Shown here: positions 41,562 to 48,894 of the stretch, in pieces
Layout: each line of letters opens with the position of its first letter
Position numbering within the stretch: the stretch's first letter is position 1
DNA from: Cohnella terricola
GTDB lineage: Bacteria > Bacillota > Bacilli > Paenibacillales > Paenibacillaceae
Assembly: GCF_007786475.1 (NCBI RefSeq)
Contig: NZ_VNJJ01000023.1
Location: 1-56,058 of the forward strand
Reading direction: 5' to 3'
Length of the DNA stretch: 56,058 bases
Notes under the pieces: model-generated
The model's input: only the letters and a program-made list of their open reading frames with translations
What the model was told of the DNA's origin: nothing
Database searches by the model: none
Translations under genes and position numbers: made by a program

Positions 41562-42356
41562 TTATTCGGGTTGTGGAATAGACAGCCACGCACGATCACT
41601 TTTCCAATCGACCTGTACGCCGGTCTCGAAGAACGAAGACAACGTTTCGCTGGTCAACACTTCGCGCGATGGACCTTGCGCGAAAATTTCTCCGCGCCGG
41701 ATCAATAGGGATCGACTGAACACGGGAAGAATCTCTTCGATATGATGCGTCACGAACAGCATCGTCGGGGCATTCGGGCTTTGAGCGAGCTCGCTAATGC
41801 TAGCTAGCAGGCTTTCCCTCGACAGAAAATCCAGCCCGTTCGTCGCTTCGTCCAGAATCAACAATTCGGGGGACGCCATCAGCGCCCTCGCGATCAGCAC
41901 CTTCTGCTTCTCACCTTGCGAGCAGGATTGATAAGGCCGATCGTAGAGATGAAAACAGGAAAGCCGTTTCATCAGAGTGGCGGCCTTCTCGAAATCTTCC
42001 TCTGTCGGTTTCTCGTACAGGCCGATCGAGGCGTGTTTGCCGCTGATGACAACGTGTTGCGTCTTATCCGTCGCGTATAGCTTTTCTTGGAGCGACGTGC
42101 TGACCCAGCCGATTTTTTTGCGCAGTTCCCTAAGATCTACGCTCCCGAACTCTTCTCCCAGAACTTCGACTTTTCCTTTGCTCGGCCATATATACCCGTT
42201 TACGATATTGAGAATCGTCGTTTTACCAGAGCCGTTCAAGCCAAGCAAAGCCCAGTGCTCACCCTTGGCGACGCTCCAATCAATGTGCTCGAGAATCGTC
42301 TTTCCGTCGCGTTTCCAACTTACATCTTCGAGTGCGATAGCATGATTCATCGTCAT
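41562..42356 (-). CDS. ABC-transporter ATPase, YlmA-like
   Basis: A 264-residue ATP-binding protein. Walker A GLNGSGKTT, the Q-loop STSLQEK, the signature CSQGEKQKVLIARAL, Walker B LLILDEATNGLD and the switch His in FVTHHIEEILP are all present. Length and features match the stand-alone ATPase YlmA of B. subtilis. No permease gene lies next to it, so the partner and substrate are unknown. ATG 42356 has GGAGGA upstream; a longer frame to 42449 lacks one. Confidence 0.88.
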   Translation of the reverse strand: MTMNHAIALEDVSWKRDGKTILEHIDWSVAKGEHWALLGLNGSGKTTILNIVNGYIWPSKGKVEVLGEEFGSVDLRELRKKIGWVSTSLQEKLYATDKTQHVVISGKHASIGLYEKPTEEDFEKAATLMKRLSCFHLYDRPYQSCSQGEKQKVLIARALMASPELLILDEATNGLDFLSRESLLASISELAQSPNAPTMLFVTHHIEEILPVFSRSLLIRRGEIFAQGPSREVLTSETLSSFFETGVQVDWKSDRAWLSIPQPE

Positions 42357-42491
42357 TCTATTCTCTCCTCCGCTTAATGCTCTCTGAACATTACATCTTA
42401 TCATCAGATGTTTAAGAAAATCATACCACGTCAAATGACGAGCATACAATCATCTTACAAAAAAACATAACATCCACGACCAAAATATGCT

Positions 42492-42558
42492 CGCCACACG
42501 GTACTATGACACACAAACCAAACTCCAATGACCAATTAAGCCCGCCACACGGTACTAT
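42492..42558 (+). repeat. 51-bp spaced direct repeat pair (family C)
   Basis: The 16-mer CGCCACACGGTACTAT occurs at 42492-42507 and again at 42543-42558, 51 bp apart. The intervening sequence is not otherwise repeated in the window. No coding potential is seen. Confidence 0.7.
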
Positions 42559-42590
42559 TTCTCACGAAGCGTCCTCTGCTGACCGCGATA

Positions 42591-42779
42591 TGTGTATGAT
42601 TTTTCGTATATATTCCCAGGTTCTGTGCCCAAAATTACGATTTATATCTGAATTTTCGAATACAATCGGTGGATTTGAGGTGTGGAGCACGCAATGTGTA
42701 TGATTTTTCGTATATACTCCCAAGGTTCGAGCCCAAAATTACGATTTGTATCTGAAATTTCGAATATAATCGGTGGATT
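42591..42779 (+). repeat. 104-bp spaced direct repeat pair (family D)
   Basis: Two ~85-bp copies, 42591-42675 and 42695-42779, begin TGTGTATGATTTTTCGTATA and end AATCGGTGGATT, 104 bp apart, with about ten differences. The copies are AT-rich and non-coding. Together with family C they fill the gene-free stretch 42357-42893; nothing else is recognisable there. Confidence 0.82.
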
Positions 42780-42893
42780 GGTGATGCCCGACCGTCATCA
42801 GGCATTTCACACGCGCATATTAACGTATTAAAAAACGGCGAAGCGCAGCAACGAATCGTAAAATTCGCTGCAGGTCTCGCCGCAACAGGACAT

Positions 42894-43070
42894 CTATTCT
42901 CTGGCTTTCCACGCAATCCCTTGCACACCGAATTCCCGCGTTGAACGGCGATCCTTCCATGTGGCTGTACGACTCACGCGCGCTCGCTCAGCGTTGCTCA
43001 TCGCAGCGAATAGACAGAGCGCTCCGATCGCAATTAATATAACGGTCATTGCCGGTAGAAGAATACTCAT
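42894..43070 (-). CDS. small membrane protein behind a perfect Fur box
   Basis: A 58-residue protein beginning MSILLPAMTVILIAIGAL, i.e. one membrane helix (about 3-24, ending LCLFAAM), followed by a basic tail with RARVSRTATWKDRRSTREFG. ATG 43070 has AAGGGG at seven bases. A sigma-A promoter and an exact 7-1-7 Fur box lie in the 67 bases upstream, which is the strongest argument that this unlisted short frame is real. I do not recognise the family. It lies between repeat families C/D and E, on the same strand as the PfeT-like gene. Confidence 0.72.
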   Translation of the reverse strand: MSILLPAMTVILIAIGALCLFAAMSNAERARVSRTATWKDRRSTREFGVQGIAWKARE

Positions 43071-43091
43071 CGTCGATCCCCTTAACGATCA

Positions 43092-43137
43092 TGATAATCA
43101 TTATCACTATTATAACCGATTTCGGAAATCAAGTAAA
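43092..43137 (-). promoter_or_regulatory. Fur box and promoter of the 58-residue protein
   Basis: TGATAATCATTATCA at 43092-43106 is a perfect Bacillus Fur 7-1-7 consensus. On the minus strand TATAAT (43114-43109) with TTTACT (43137-43132) at 17 bases forms a promoter whose start site falls inside the Fur box. Iron-replete repression is the direct prediction. Confidence 0.82.
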
Positions 43138-43205
43138 CAGAGGCACCTGAGATCAATAACATCTACTCGACGCACCACGTTAACGTTCAGGTTTACTACG
43201 ATAAA

Positions 43206-43392
43206 GATGTTTAACATCGCTGTTCTCATTATTCTCTCTGTTTAACTGCGCAAAAGCGATGTTCTTGATCGTTATTCGCCGAATATTTGGATCTTTGGCC
43301 AAGTCGTGTCTTCGACAACGATGTTTTGCATCGTAAATGGTTTACTTTTCGAACCAAGCACCGTTATTAGCGATGTTCTCTATCGTTATCGG
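43206..43392. repeat. four CGATGTT mini-palindromes at 51-61 bp spacing (family E)
   Basis: GATGTTTAACATC (43206-43218), AGCGATGTTCTTGATCG (from 43255), ACGATGTTTTGCATCGT (from 43318) and AGCGATGTTCTCTATCG (from 43369). Each is a small inverted repeat around GATGTT. Spacing is about 51, 61 and 53 bp. They occupy the gene-free region 43138-43410 and have no coding potential. Confidence 0.6.
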
Positions 43393-43410
43393 TTCCCAAC
43401 GTAAAAATAA

Positions 43411-43434
43411 AGGGAAGCGCACAGGCGCTCCCCC
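43411..43434 (-). terminator. terminator of pfeT
   Basis: Stem AGGGAAGCGC / GCGCTCCCCCT (one mismatch) with loop ACAG, followed on the minus strand by TTATTTTTACG; 18 bases after the stop. Confidence 0.7.
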
Positions 43435-43452
43435 TTCATAATTAAGTCTCTA

Positions 43453-45402
43453 TTAAAAGATCTCACGTTGCCGAAGAAGCCTTAATCCGTTGAGAATGAC
43501 GAGGATCGTACTTCCCTCGTGGCCCACGACGCCTAACGGGAGCGCGATTCCCTCGATGAAATTCGCGGCAATGAGCAGCAAGATTACGCTCAGCGCGAAC
43601 GCAATATTTTGCTTGATGATCGTTCTCGAACGCTTGCCTAGCACGATCGCGTCGGCAATTCGGCCGGTATCGTCGTTCATCAGCACGAGATCTGCCGTCT
43701 CCAGAGCGGCGTCACTTCCGGCCGCGCCCATCGCTATGCCGACGCTAGCCGTCGCCAATGCCGGAGCATCGTTCACACCGTCGCCTACCATCGCAATTTT
43801 GCCGTAGCGCTGCTTCAGTTCTTTCACCTTCTCGACTTTATCTTCCGGCAGCAAGCCAGCGTAAACATGGTCAATGCCGAGTTCTTGCCCGATCGCGCGA
43901 GCGGTACGTTCCTGATCCCCCGTCAGCATGGCAATCTCCATGCCGATCCGCTTCAATCTTGCGATTGCTAGTTTCGCTTCCGGGCGAACCTGATCGCGTA
44001 ACGCGAAGACGCCAACCGCCCCCTGCTCATTCATTAAGATCGAAACGGTTTTCCCTTCTCGTTCCAATCGTTCAATCATGGTTGTCAAACTTTCCGTCCG
44101 GTTCTGCTCGCTAAGCAGAGCGGGTTTACCGACTTTCCACTGCTCCCCATCCACCTTGGCTTGTATTCCCCATCCCGTAAGTGCGGTGAAGTCCGTCGGG
44201 CGATGGTAGGATATTTCCCGCTCCCGCGCAGCCAACACGATCGCTTTGGCCAGCGGATGCCCCGACAAGCTCTCCATGGACGCGGCGATACGCAGAACCT
44301 CGCTTTCTTCATAACCGGGGAGCGGCATGATGTCGGTCACGACCGGTCTACCTTGCGTCAAGGTTCCCGTTTTATCGAATGCGATCGCTTTGACGCCTGC
44401 GAGATTCTCCAGATGGGCGCCTCCTTTGAACAGGATCCCTTTTCTCGCGCCGTTGGAGATCGCCGACAGCATGGCGGGCATGATGGAAGCGACTAGCGCG
44501 CATGGGGATGCGACGACCAGGAATACCATGGCCTTGTAAAAAGCCTGCTCCCATTCGTAATGCAGCAGCAACGGTGGTACGAAGATCAGCAGCAGGGAAA
44601 TCAAAATGATCGCGCGCGCGTAGAGACGCTCGAAACGCTCCATGAACTTCTGAGAAGCCGGCTTCTCGCTTTGCGCTTCTTGAACAAGACGAATAATCTT
44701 GGCGAACAGCGTCGACTCGCTTTCTTGAGTCACTTCGATGAACAGCACGCCTTCTCCGTTAAGTGTACCTGCGTATACGGAATCGCCCATCGTTTTGTCA
44801 ACCGGAACCGACTCTCCCGTAATGGAAGCTTGGTTAACGGCCGAAGCTCCTTCAGTAACAACGCCGTCGGACGGGATACGTTCCCCTGGTTTTACAAGTA
44901 CGATATCTCCTTCTTTCAACGCTTCGATCGGCACGATCGTCTCGACGCCGTCCTTGATCAGAATGCCCGACTCCGGTTTCTGGTCCATCAAGGATGAGAT
45001 GTCCCGGCTGCTCCGGTCCATCGTATACGTCTCGAGCGCGCCGCTGAGAGAGAAGATAAAGATCAGGACCGCGCCTTCCGTCCAGTAACCTATGCTCGCC
45101 GCGCCGATGGCGGCAACGATCATCAGAAGATTGACGTCCAAATCCCGCTCGAGAATGAGCGTACTTAAACCTTCCTTTGCTTTAACGAACCCGCCGATGG
45201 CGAATGCGGCGACGTAAAGAGCGATGGCCCAAGGATGAGATGCGTTCTCCAGCATATATGCGATCGCGATTATCAAACCGCTCGCGAGCGCCGCAATTCC
45301 TTCCCCGTATCGCTTCAAAAGTTCCATTTTCCCGGCTGCTCCGTCTTGCCGAATCTGTTGTTGTTCGGTGCTTTCGTTTACCTGCTGAATGGCATGGTTC
45401 AT
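43453..45402 (-). CDS. pfeT: P1B4-type metal efflux ATPase, PfeT (ZosA/YkvW)-like
   Basis: A 649-residue P-type ATPase without an N-terminal metal-binding domain. Landmarks: TGES 195-198, the metal-site SPC 299-301, phosphorylation DKTGTLT starting D343, SGHPLAKA, MLTGDQ and GDGVNDAPAL. The last helix has HEGSTILVILNGLRLL (H628-), which with SPC defines the P1B4 class. The best characterised Bacillus member, PfeT (formerly ZosA), exports Fe(II) and is controlled by PerR and Fur; cobalt or zinc remain possible. ATG 45402 follows AAAGGGTG. A Fur/PerR-like element lies just upstream and a Fur-box gene downstream. Confidence 0.88.
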   Translation of the reverse strand: MNHAIQQVNESTEQQQIRQDGAAGKMELLKRYGEGIAALASGLIIAIAYMLENASHPWAIALYVAAFAIGGFVKAKEGLSTLILERDLDVNLLMIVAAIGAASIGYWTEGAVLIFIFSLSGALETYTMDRSSRDISSLMDQKPESGILIKDGVETIVPIEALKEGDIVLVKPGERIPSDGVVTEGASAVNQASITGESVPVDKTMGDSVYAGTLNGEGVLFIEVTQESESTLFAKIIRLVQEAQSEKPASQKFMERFERLYARAIILISLLLIFVPPLLLHYEWEQAFYKAMVFLVVASPCALVASIMPAMLSAISNGARKGILFKGGAHLENLAGVKAIAFDKTGTLTQGRPVVTDIMPLPGYEESEVLRIAASMESLSGHPLAKAIVLAAREREISYHRPTDFTALTGWGIQAKVDGEQWKVGKPALLSEQNRTESLTTMIERLEREGKTVSILMNEQGAVGVFALRDQVRPEAKLAIARLKRIGMEIAMLTGDQERTARAIGQELGIDHVYAGLLPEDKVEKVKELKQRYGKIAMVGDGVNDAPALATASVGIAMGAAGSDAALETADLVLMNDDTGRIADAIVLGKRSRTIIKQNIAFALSVILLLIAANFIEGIALPLGVVGHEGSTILVILNGLRLLRQREIF

Positions 45403-45421
45403 TGTTGAACACCCTTTCCAT

Positions 45422-45445
45422 TGAGAATGACTCCCATTATTATCA
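45422..45445 (-). promoter_or_regulatory. Fur/PerR-like element before pfeT
   Basis: Outward half-sites TGATAAT and ATTCTCA (minus strand), each matching a Fur/PerR arm, are separated by 10 bases (AATGGGAGTC), 20 bases before the start codon. In canonical sites the arms are one base apart, so this is either two overlapping half-degenerate boxes or a different metalloregulator's site. Confidence 0.5.
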
Positions 45446-45459
45446 CCCTTAAAATGACA

Positions 45460-45486
45460 CATGCTGCTCCGTCTGGGAGCAGCATG
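45460..45486. terminator. hairpin upstream of pfeT
   Basis: Perfect 11-bp stem CATGCTGCTCC / GGAGCAGCATG with a 5-base loop. On the minus strand it is followed by TGTCATTTTAA, so it may end the transcript of the upstream acetyltransferase gene, 100 bases away. Confidence 0.5.
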
Positions 45487-45585
45487 TTAAGCAAGAGAAA
45501 ACTCTCGTCATATTTATTAACTTGTGGTGAGGAGCTTTATTTATAATCATTATAATCTAATAATCGATAAAAATAAAGGGAGAAA

Positions 45586-46014
45586 TTATTCTTCCGGCTC
45601 AACCGTATAAATACACTTAAACCGTTCAACACCCGGATAAATCTCGCCAAGGCTTTCGATCTCGAATCCGATGCTCCTGTAGAAATTAACGGATTCCTCA
45701 TCGGTTTCAGCGACGATAATGGCAGGACTCTTGATCTCGATCGTTTCCAGAATCAGGCCGCGTCCATAACCTAACCCCCGGTGGTTCGGGGCCACAGCGA
45801 TATGCTCGATGTTCAATTGGCCTTCCGAGTCCATTCGAAATCCGGCAACGCCGATCAGCTCGCCCTCCTCTTCATGCCCGTACAGCTCCAATCCCGGATC
45901 CGCCTTATAGGCCTCAATCGCAGCCTCGAGCTTCTCAGGATCCGGGTATACGCAATATTCCAAAACCTCTTTAACTTCCGCGTCGTCCAAACGCTCTTTC
46001 AAATCAATTAACAT
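45586..46014 (-). CDS. GNAT family N-acetyltransferase
   Basis: A 142-residue acetyltransferase. EHIAVAPNHRGLGYGRGLIL is motif A (R-G-L-G-Y-G) at about 69-88, and VAETDEESVNFYRSIGFEIE is motif B with the conserved Tyr. Substrate unknown. GGAAG precedes ATG 46014. It lies 28 bases downstream of another GNAT gene on the same strand; the pair is only distantly similar, so a tandem duplication would be old. Confidence 0.85.
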   Translation of the reverse strand: MLIDLKERLDDAEVKEVLEYCVYPDPEKLEAAIEAYKADPGLELYGHEEEGELIGVAGFRMDSEGQLNIEHIAVAPNHRGLGYGRGLILETIEIKSPAIIVAETDEESVNFYRSIGFEIESLGEIYPGVERFKCIYTVEPEE

Positions 46015-46042
46015 TGAGTACGCACTTCCATTTCTCGCAGCA

Positions 46043-46501
46043 TTACATCTCTATTCTTAGTCTTACCATATCTATTGCCCGCAGTCCATCCTCATAAAGT
46101 TCTTCCTCGTAATGGCGTTCGAAAAAGCCGATGTCGACGCCGACCATTCTGAACCCGCAGCTTTGATATAGTTTCAATTGCTTGAAGCTCGAATTGGCCG
46201 TGCCGATTTCAATCGTCTTGGCACCCAAAACCTTCGCTTCATCGATCGCCCTCAATACTAATGATCGTCCGATTCCTATTCCCTGATATAGTTCGTTTAC
46301 GGTGATGTTCACGATCTCTACCGTGCAGGGATGCGTTCGAATCAGCACGAATTCCCCGACGAGCTCGCCATTGCGATGAGCTACGTAACAATAACCCCTT
46401 TGCAGGTACTCATCCACCAACTTCTTGGACGGGTCCGCTAACAAAAGAAGATCGTAAGGAATATCGTCGTTCTCGTCCAAAAGCCTAATGCTAAGATTCA
46501 T
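46043..46501 (-). CDS. GNAT family N-acetyltransferase
   Basis: A 152-residue acetyltransferase. NITVNELYQGIGIGRSLVLR is motif A (Q-G-I-G-I-G) and ANSSFKQLKLYQSCGFRMVG is motif B. ATG 46501 is preceded by GAGG at nine bases; an ATG five codons upstream lacks one. Probably cotranscribed with the GNAT gene downstream. Confidence 0.85.
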   Translation of the reverse strand: MNLSIRLLDENDDIPYDLLLLADPSKKLVDEYLQRGYCYVAHRNGELVGEFVLIRTHPCTVEIVNITVNELYQGIGIGRSLVLRAIDEAKVLGAKTIEIGTANSSFKQLKLYQSCGFRMVGVDIGFFERHYEEELYEDGLRAIDMVRLRIEM

Positions 46502-46537
46502 TGTTCCATGCCTCATTCGTGGTATGAACGGCAGCCT

Positions 46538-46936
46538 CTAATCGATATCCGCGATTTTCCATTCCTCGTTCGCGCCGTCCATCTTAATAAACACATATTG
46601 CAAATTCGTTGCTCCGTACTCCTCGAACACTTCTTCAGTCGGCACGACCGCTAACGAATAGTTGCTGTACTTGCCGATCTTGAACTCGCCGGTAAGCCGG
46701 ACGGTCTGAATCTTATACTTCGGCATTCCGTTTATCGGACTGTCTGGAACGAACAATTTCATATAAGATTCAAGATCGTCATCCGAAATATACTTGATCC
46801 GAGAGTTGATGAGGCCGATGATCGCTTTCTCATCGCCATGATACGAATCCTCGTCCAGATACCTCGACGACGTTGTTTTTTCGCCGCATCCTTGAAGGAG
46901 CAGCATAGCTACAAATATGACCAACAAGGCTCTCAT
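46538..46936 (-). CDS. small lipoprotein of unknown function
   Basis: A 132-residue lipoprotein: MRALLVIFVAMLLLQGCGEK has the lipobox LQGC with Cys17. The mature domain, with DDDLESYMKLFVPDSP and a final YVFIKMDGANEEWKIADID, resembles a small NTF2-like/DUF4829 cystatin-type fold, which is a guess. AAGGACGTG precedes the ATG. It is 36 bases upstream of the GNAT genes in the same direction. Confidence 0.78.
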   Translation of the reverse strand: MRALLVIFVAMLLLQGCGEKTTSSRYLDEDSYHGDEKAIIGLINSRIKYISDDDLESYMKLFVPDSPINGMPKYKIQTVRLTGEFKIGKYSNYSLAVVPTEEVFEEYGATNLQYVFIKMDGANEEWKIADID

Positions 46937-46991
46937 TCCAGGTCACGTCCTTATTAAAAGATAGCAACATTCGTCGGATGTTCCGTTTCTC

Positions 46992-47447
46992 TTAATTCGT
47001 ATCTCCGATGTAACAAGGTTTATATGATCCCTGCGCGAGTTTCTCGATGAGTGCCGCAGGATAAATTCTAATGTCGGATAGCTTGGAAATTTCGATCCAT
47101 TCGACATCGACCTGGGCGTTGTCCGGATTCGTTCCTTTGCCTACGGCTTCGCCGGGCTCGATCATGCACTCGAAATAAAACTCGACCTGATGATAATCGT
47201 GATCCCACTCGGCGAACTGGTGATTCTTCCCGATATATTCCCGGACAAAAACCAAGTCCTGCACATTAACCCTGCAGCCGATTTCTTCGATGCACTCCCT
47301 CACAACGGCATCCTTCAGTTCTTCCCCTTTTTCTTGTCCCCCGCCCGGAAAAAGATAAAAAAAGCCGTCGTTGTCTTTATTCTTCGTAAGAAGAACGCGG
47401 CCGTCCTGGATAATGAGCGCTTTCGCGGAGTTTCTGATCGGTCTCAT
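46992..47447 (-). CDS. NUDIX hydrolase
   Basis: A 151-residue NUDIX protein with a complete Nudix box GGGQEKGEELKDAVVRECIE-EIGC (about 35-58; G-x5-E-x7-R-E-x2-E-E-x-G). N-terminal SAKALIIQDGRVLLTKNKDN is typical. It hydrolyses a nucleoside diphosphate linked to another moiety; the substrate cannot be given. AAGGAG lies nine bases before ATG 47447. The RimJ/L-like acetyltransferase gene is 32 bases upstream. Confidence 0.92.
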   Translation of the reverse strand: MRPIRNSAKALIIQDGRVLLTKNKDNDGFFYLFPGGGQEKGEELKDAVVRECIEEIGCRVNVQDLVFVREYIGKNHQFAEWDHDYHQVEFYFECMIEPGEAVGKGTNPDNAQVDVEWIEISKLSDIRIYPAALIEKLAQGSYKPCYIGDTN

Positions 47448-47479
47448 AGGTTTGCTTCTCCTTTATAGGTTTTGCGACT

Positions 47480-48037
47480 CTATTCCATATCTTCATTCAG
47501 AAGAGTCATATGGATGTGGTCTTCCCACTTTCCGTTAATCTTCAAATACTTCTTCGCCAATCCCTCGGGCTGGAACCCCGCCTTCTCTGCAATGCGCAGG
47601 GATGCCGCGTTGCGCGGCATGATGTTCGCTTCCAGGCGGTGCAGTCCCAGCTGCTGGAATGCGATTCCCGCCACTTTCTCCAGAGCCTCGCTCATATACC
47701 CTTTGTTCAGTTCGCGGGCATCCAGCTTGTAGCCGACATGGCACGAGAGAAATACACCTCTCACGATATTGCTCAACGATACGGAGCCGATAATCCTTTC
47801 CGGATCCGACTGTTTGGATATCCAAACCTTGAACAATATCCCCTGATCGATGCATTCACGGTCGAACCGTAACATTTCCCGCTGTGCATCAAGCGAATAG
47901 AAATCCGGCGATCTGAGCGGCTCCCATGGCTGCAGGAACTCTTTGTTCCGGGTGACGTAATCGAGCACCTGAGACGCCCCGTCCTCGCCTAGCGTCCGCA
48001 ATATTAATCGATGGGTAACGTAATCATCCTGAATCAT
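47480..48037 (-). CDS. RimJ/RimL-type GNAT acetyltransferase
   Basis: A 185-residue protein of the ribosomal-protein-serine/alanine acetyltransferase group: HRLILRTLGEDGASQVLDYV at the start, SCHVGYKLDARELNKGYMSE (motif A, N-K-G-Y-M) and RNAASLRIAEKAGFQPEGLA (motif B). The family acetylates N-termini or amino sugars. ATG 48037 has AGGAGG at eight bases; the frame is open to 48067 without one. Confidence 0.9.
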   Translation of the reverse strand: MIQDDYVTHRLILRTLGEDGASQVLDYVTRNKEFLQPWEPLRSPDFYSLDAQREMLRFDRECIDQGILFKVWISKQSDPERIIGSVSLSNIVRGVFLSCHVGYKLDARELNKGYMSEALEKVAGIAFQQLGLHRLEANIMPRNAASLRIAEKAGFQPEGLAKKYLKINGKWEDHIHMTLLNEDME

Positions 48038-48153
48038 AAAACTGGGCCTCCTGTCATCTACGAACATATACGCCTAATAGGCCTGTTTTGTTCCTCTCGA
48101 GCGGAGCTTATGTGCGTATGCGAAGTTGGACATAAATAAGGCGAGGTGATCCC

Positions 48154-48624
48154 ATGTTCCATGCCAAGCTGGTTATGCTCCTTGTGATCTTGTTGGCGCC
48201 AGCCGTTAACGACGTTCCCGAAAAAGAGTCTCGTTCGGTCGTATCGGTGTTTAGCGTTAAACAAGAAAAAGTCGTTCTCGCCACGCGTTTAACTCCCGAC
48301 GTGCAACAGAACGTCATCCAAGCGCTTGAAGACTCTCCTTCCCATTACGGAGGATATACGCTCGAACCTCGATCCGGATGGATCGCTCACGTGCCGTTCG
48401 CTTCGCCCATTGCCATTCCCGATTCGATCTACTCCGATCGGATTAAGGAAGTCTATGTTTACCTGGAGCCTAATCAAAACGCAAAAGCGCTGGTCTTCTA
48501 CGTCTCCTCCGGTAAGTTCACGATTGTCGTTCTCAAACCGGACGCGGAGTCCATGATGAGGAAAATGAACCTTCGGGCTGAATCGCTCGAGGAATCGGCT
48601 CCGTCGGAACAACTCCTACCTTGA
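48154..48624 (+). CDS. exported protein of unknown function
   Basis: A 156-residue protein with an N-terminal hydrophobic segment (about 4-18, then a possible cleavage after AVN) and a mixed domain: SVFSVKQEKVVLATRLTPDV, YVYLEPNQNAKALVFYVSSG and KFTIVVLKPDAESMMRKMNL. I do not recognise it. AAGGCGAGGTG precedes the ATG. Its last nine bases overlap the end of the convergent DUF2164 gene. Confidence 0.65.
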   Translation: MFHAKLVMLLVILLAPAVNDVPEKESRSVVSVFSVKQEKVVLATRLTPDVQQNVIQALEDSPSHYGGYTLEPRSGWIAHVPFASPIAIPDSIYSDRIKEVYVYLEPNQNAKALVFYVSSGKFTIVVLKPDAESMMRKMNLRAESLEESAPSEQLLP

Positions 48625-48873
48625 AGTCATCGTCGGCTTCTCGAGCGTATAGAGTTCATCGTCCAACTGATTCATTTTATCCATGATCAGTTTCCTAGAA
48701 TCTTCGATCGCCTGATTATAGATGTAAGGGCCGAGCTCTTTGATCATAAAGTCGATGAATTGACCCGCCCCAAGCTCGCCTATCGATTCCGACCGTTCCT
48801 CTTCGAAGTAGGCTTGAACGCTTCCGACAAGATCCGCTTTTTGTTCTTTGGACAGTTTGATCGTTAGTTGCAT
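48616..48873 (-). CDS. DUF2164 family protein
   Basis: An 85-residue protein matching DUF2164: IKLSKEQKADLVGSVQAYFE, then GELGAGQFIDFMIKELGPYI, YNQAIEDSRKLI. Family function unknown. GAGGG lies before ATG 48873. It overlaps the convergent 48154 gene by nine bases, and lies 21 bases downstream of the carbamoyltransferase-like gene on the same strand, probably in its operon. Confidence 0.85.
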   Translation of the reverse strand: MQLTIKLSKEQKADLVGSVQAYFEEERSESIGELGAGQFIDFMIKELGPYIYNQAIEDSRKLIMDKMNQLDDELYTLEKPTMTSR

Positions 48874-48894
48874 TCGTTTTCCCTCAAATCGTCA

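Noticed and set aside
42961..43245. 94-residue plus-strand ORF over the Fur-box region
   Set aside because: It runs antisense to the 58-residue gene and across its promoter and Fur box, with no Shine-Dalgarno and no recognisable domain.
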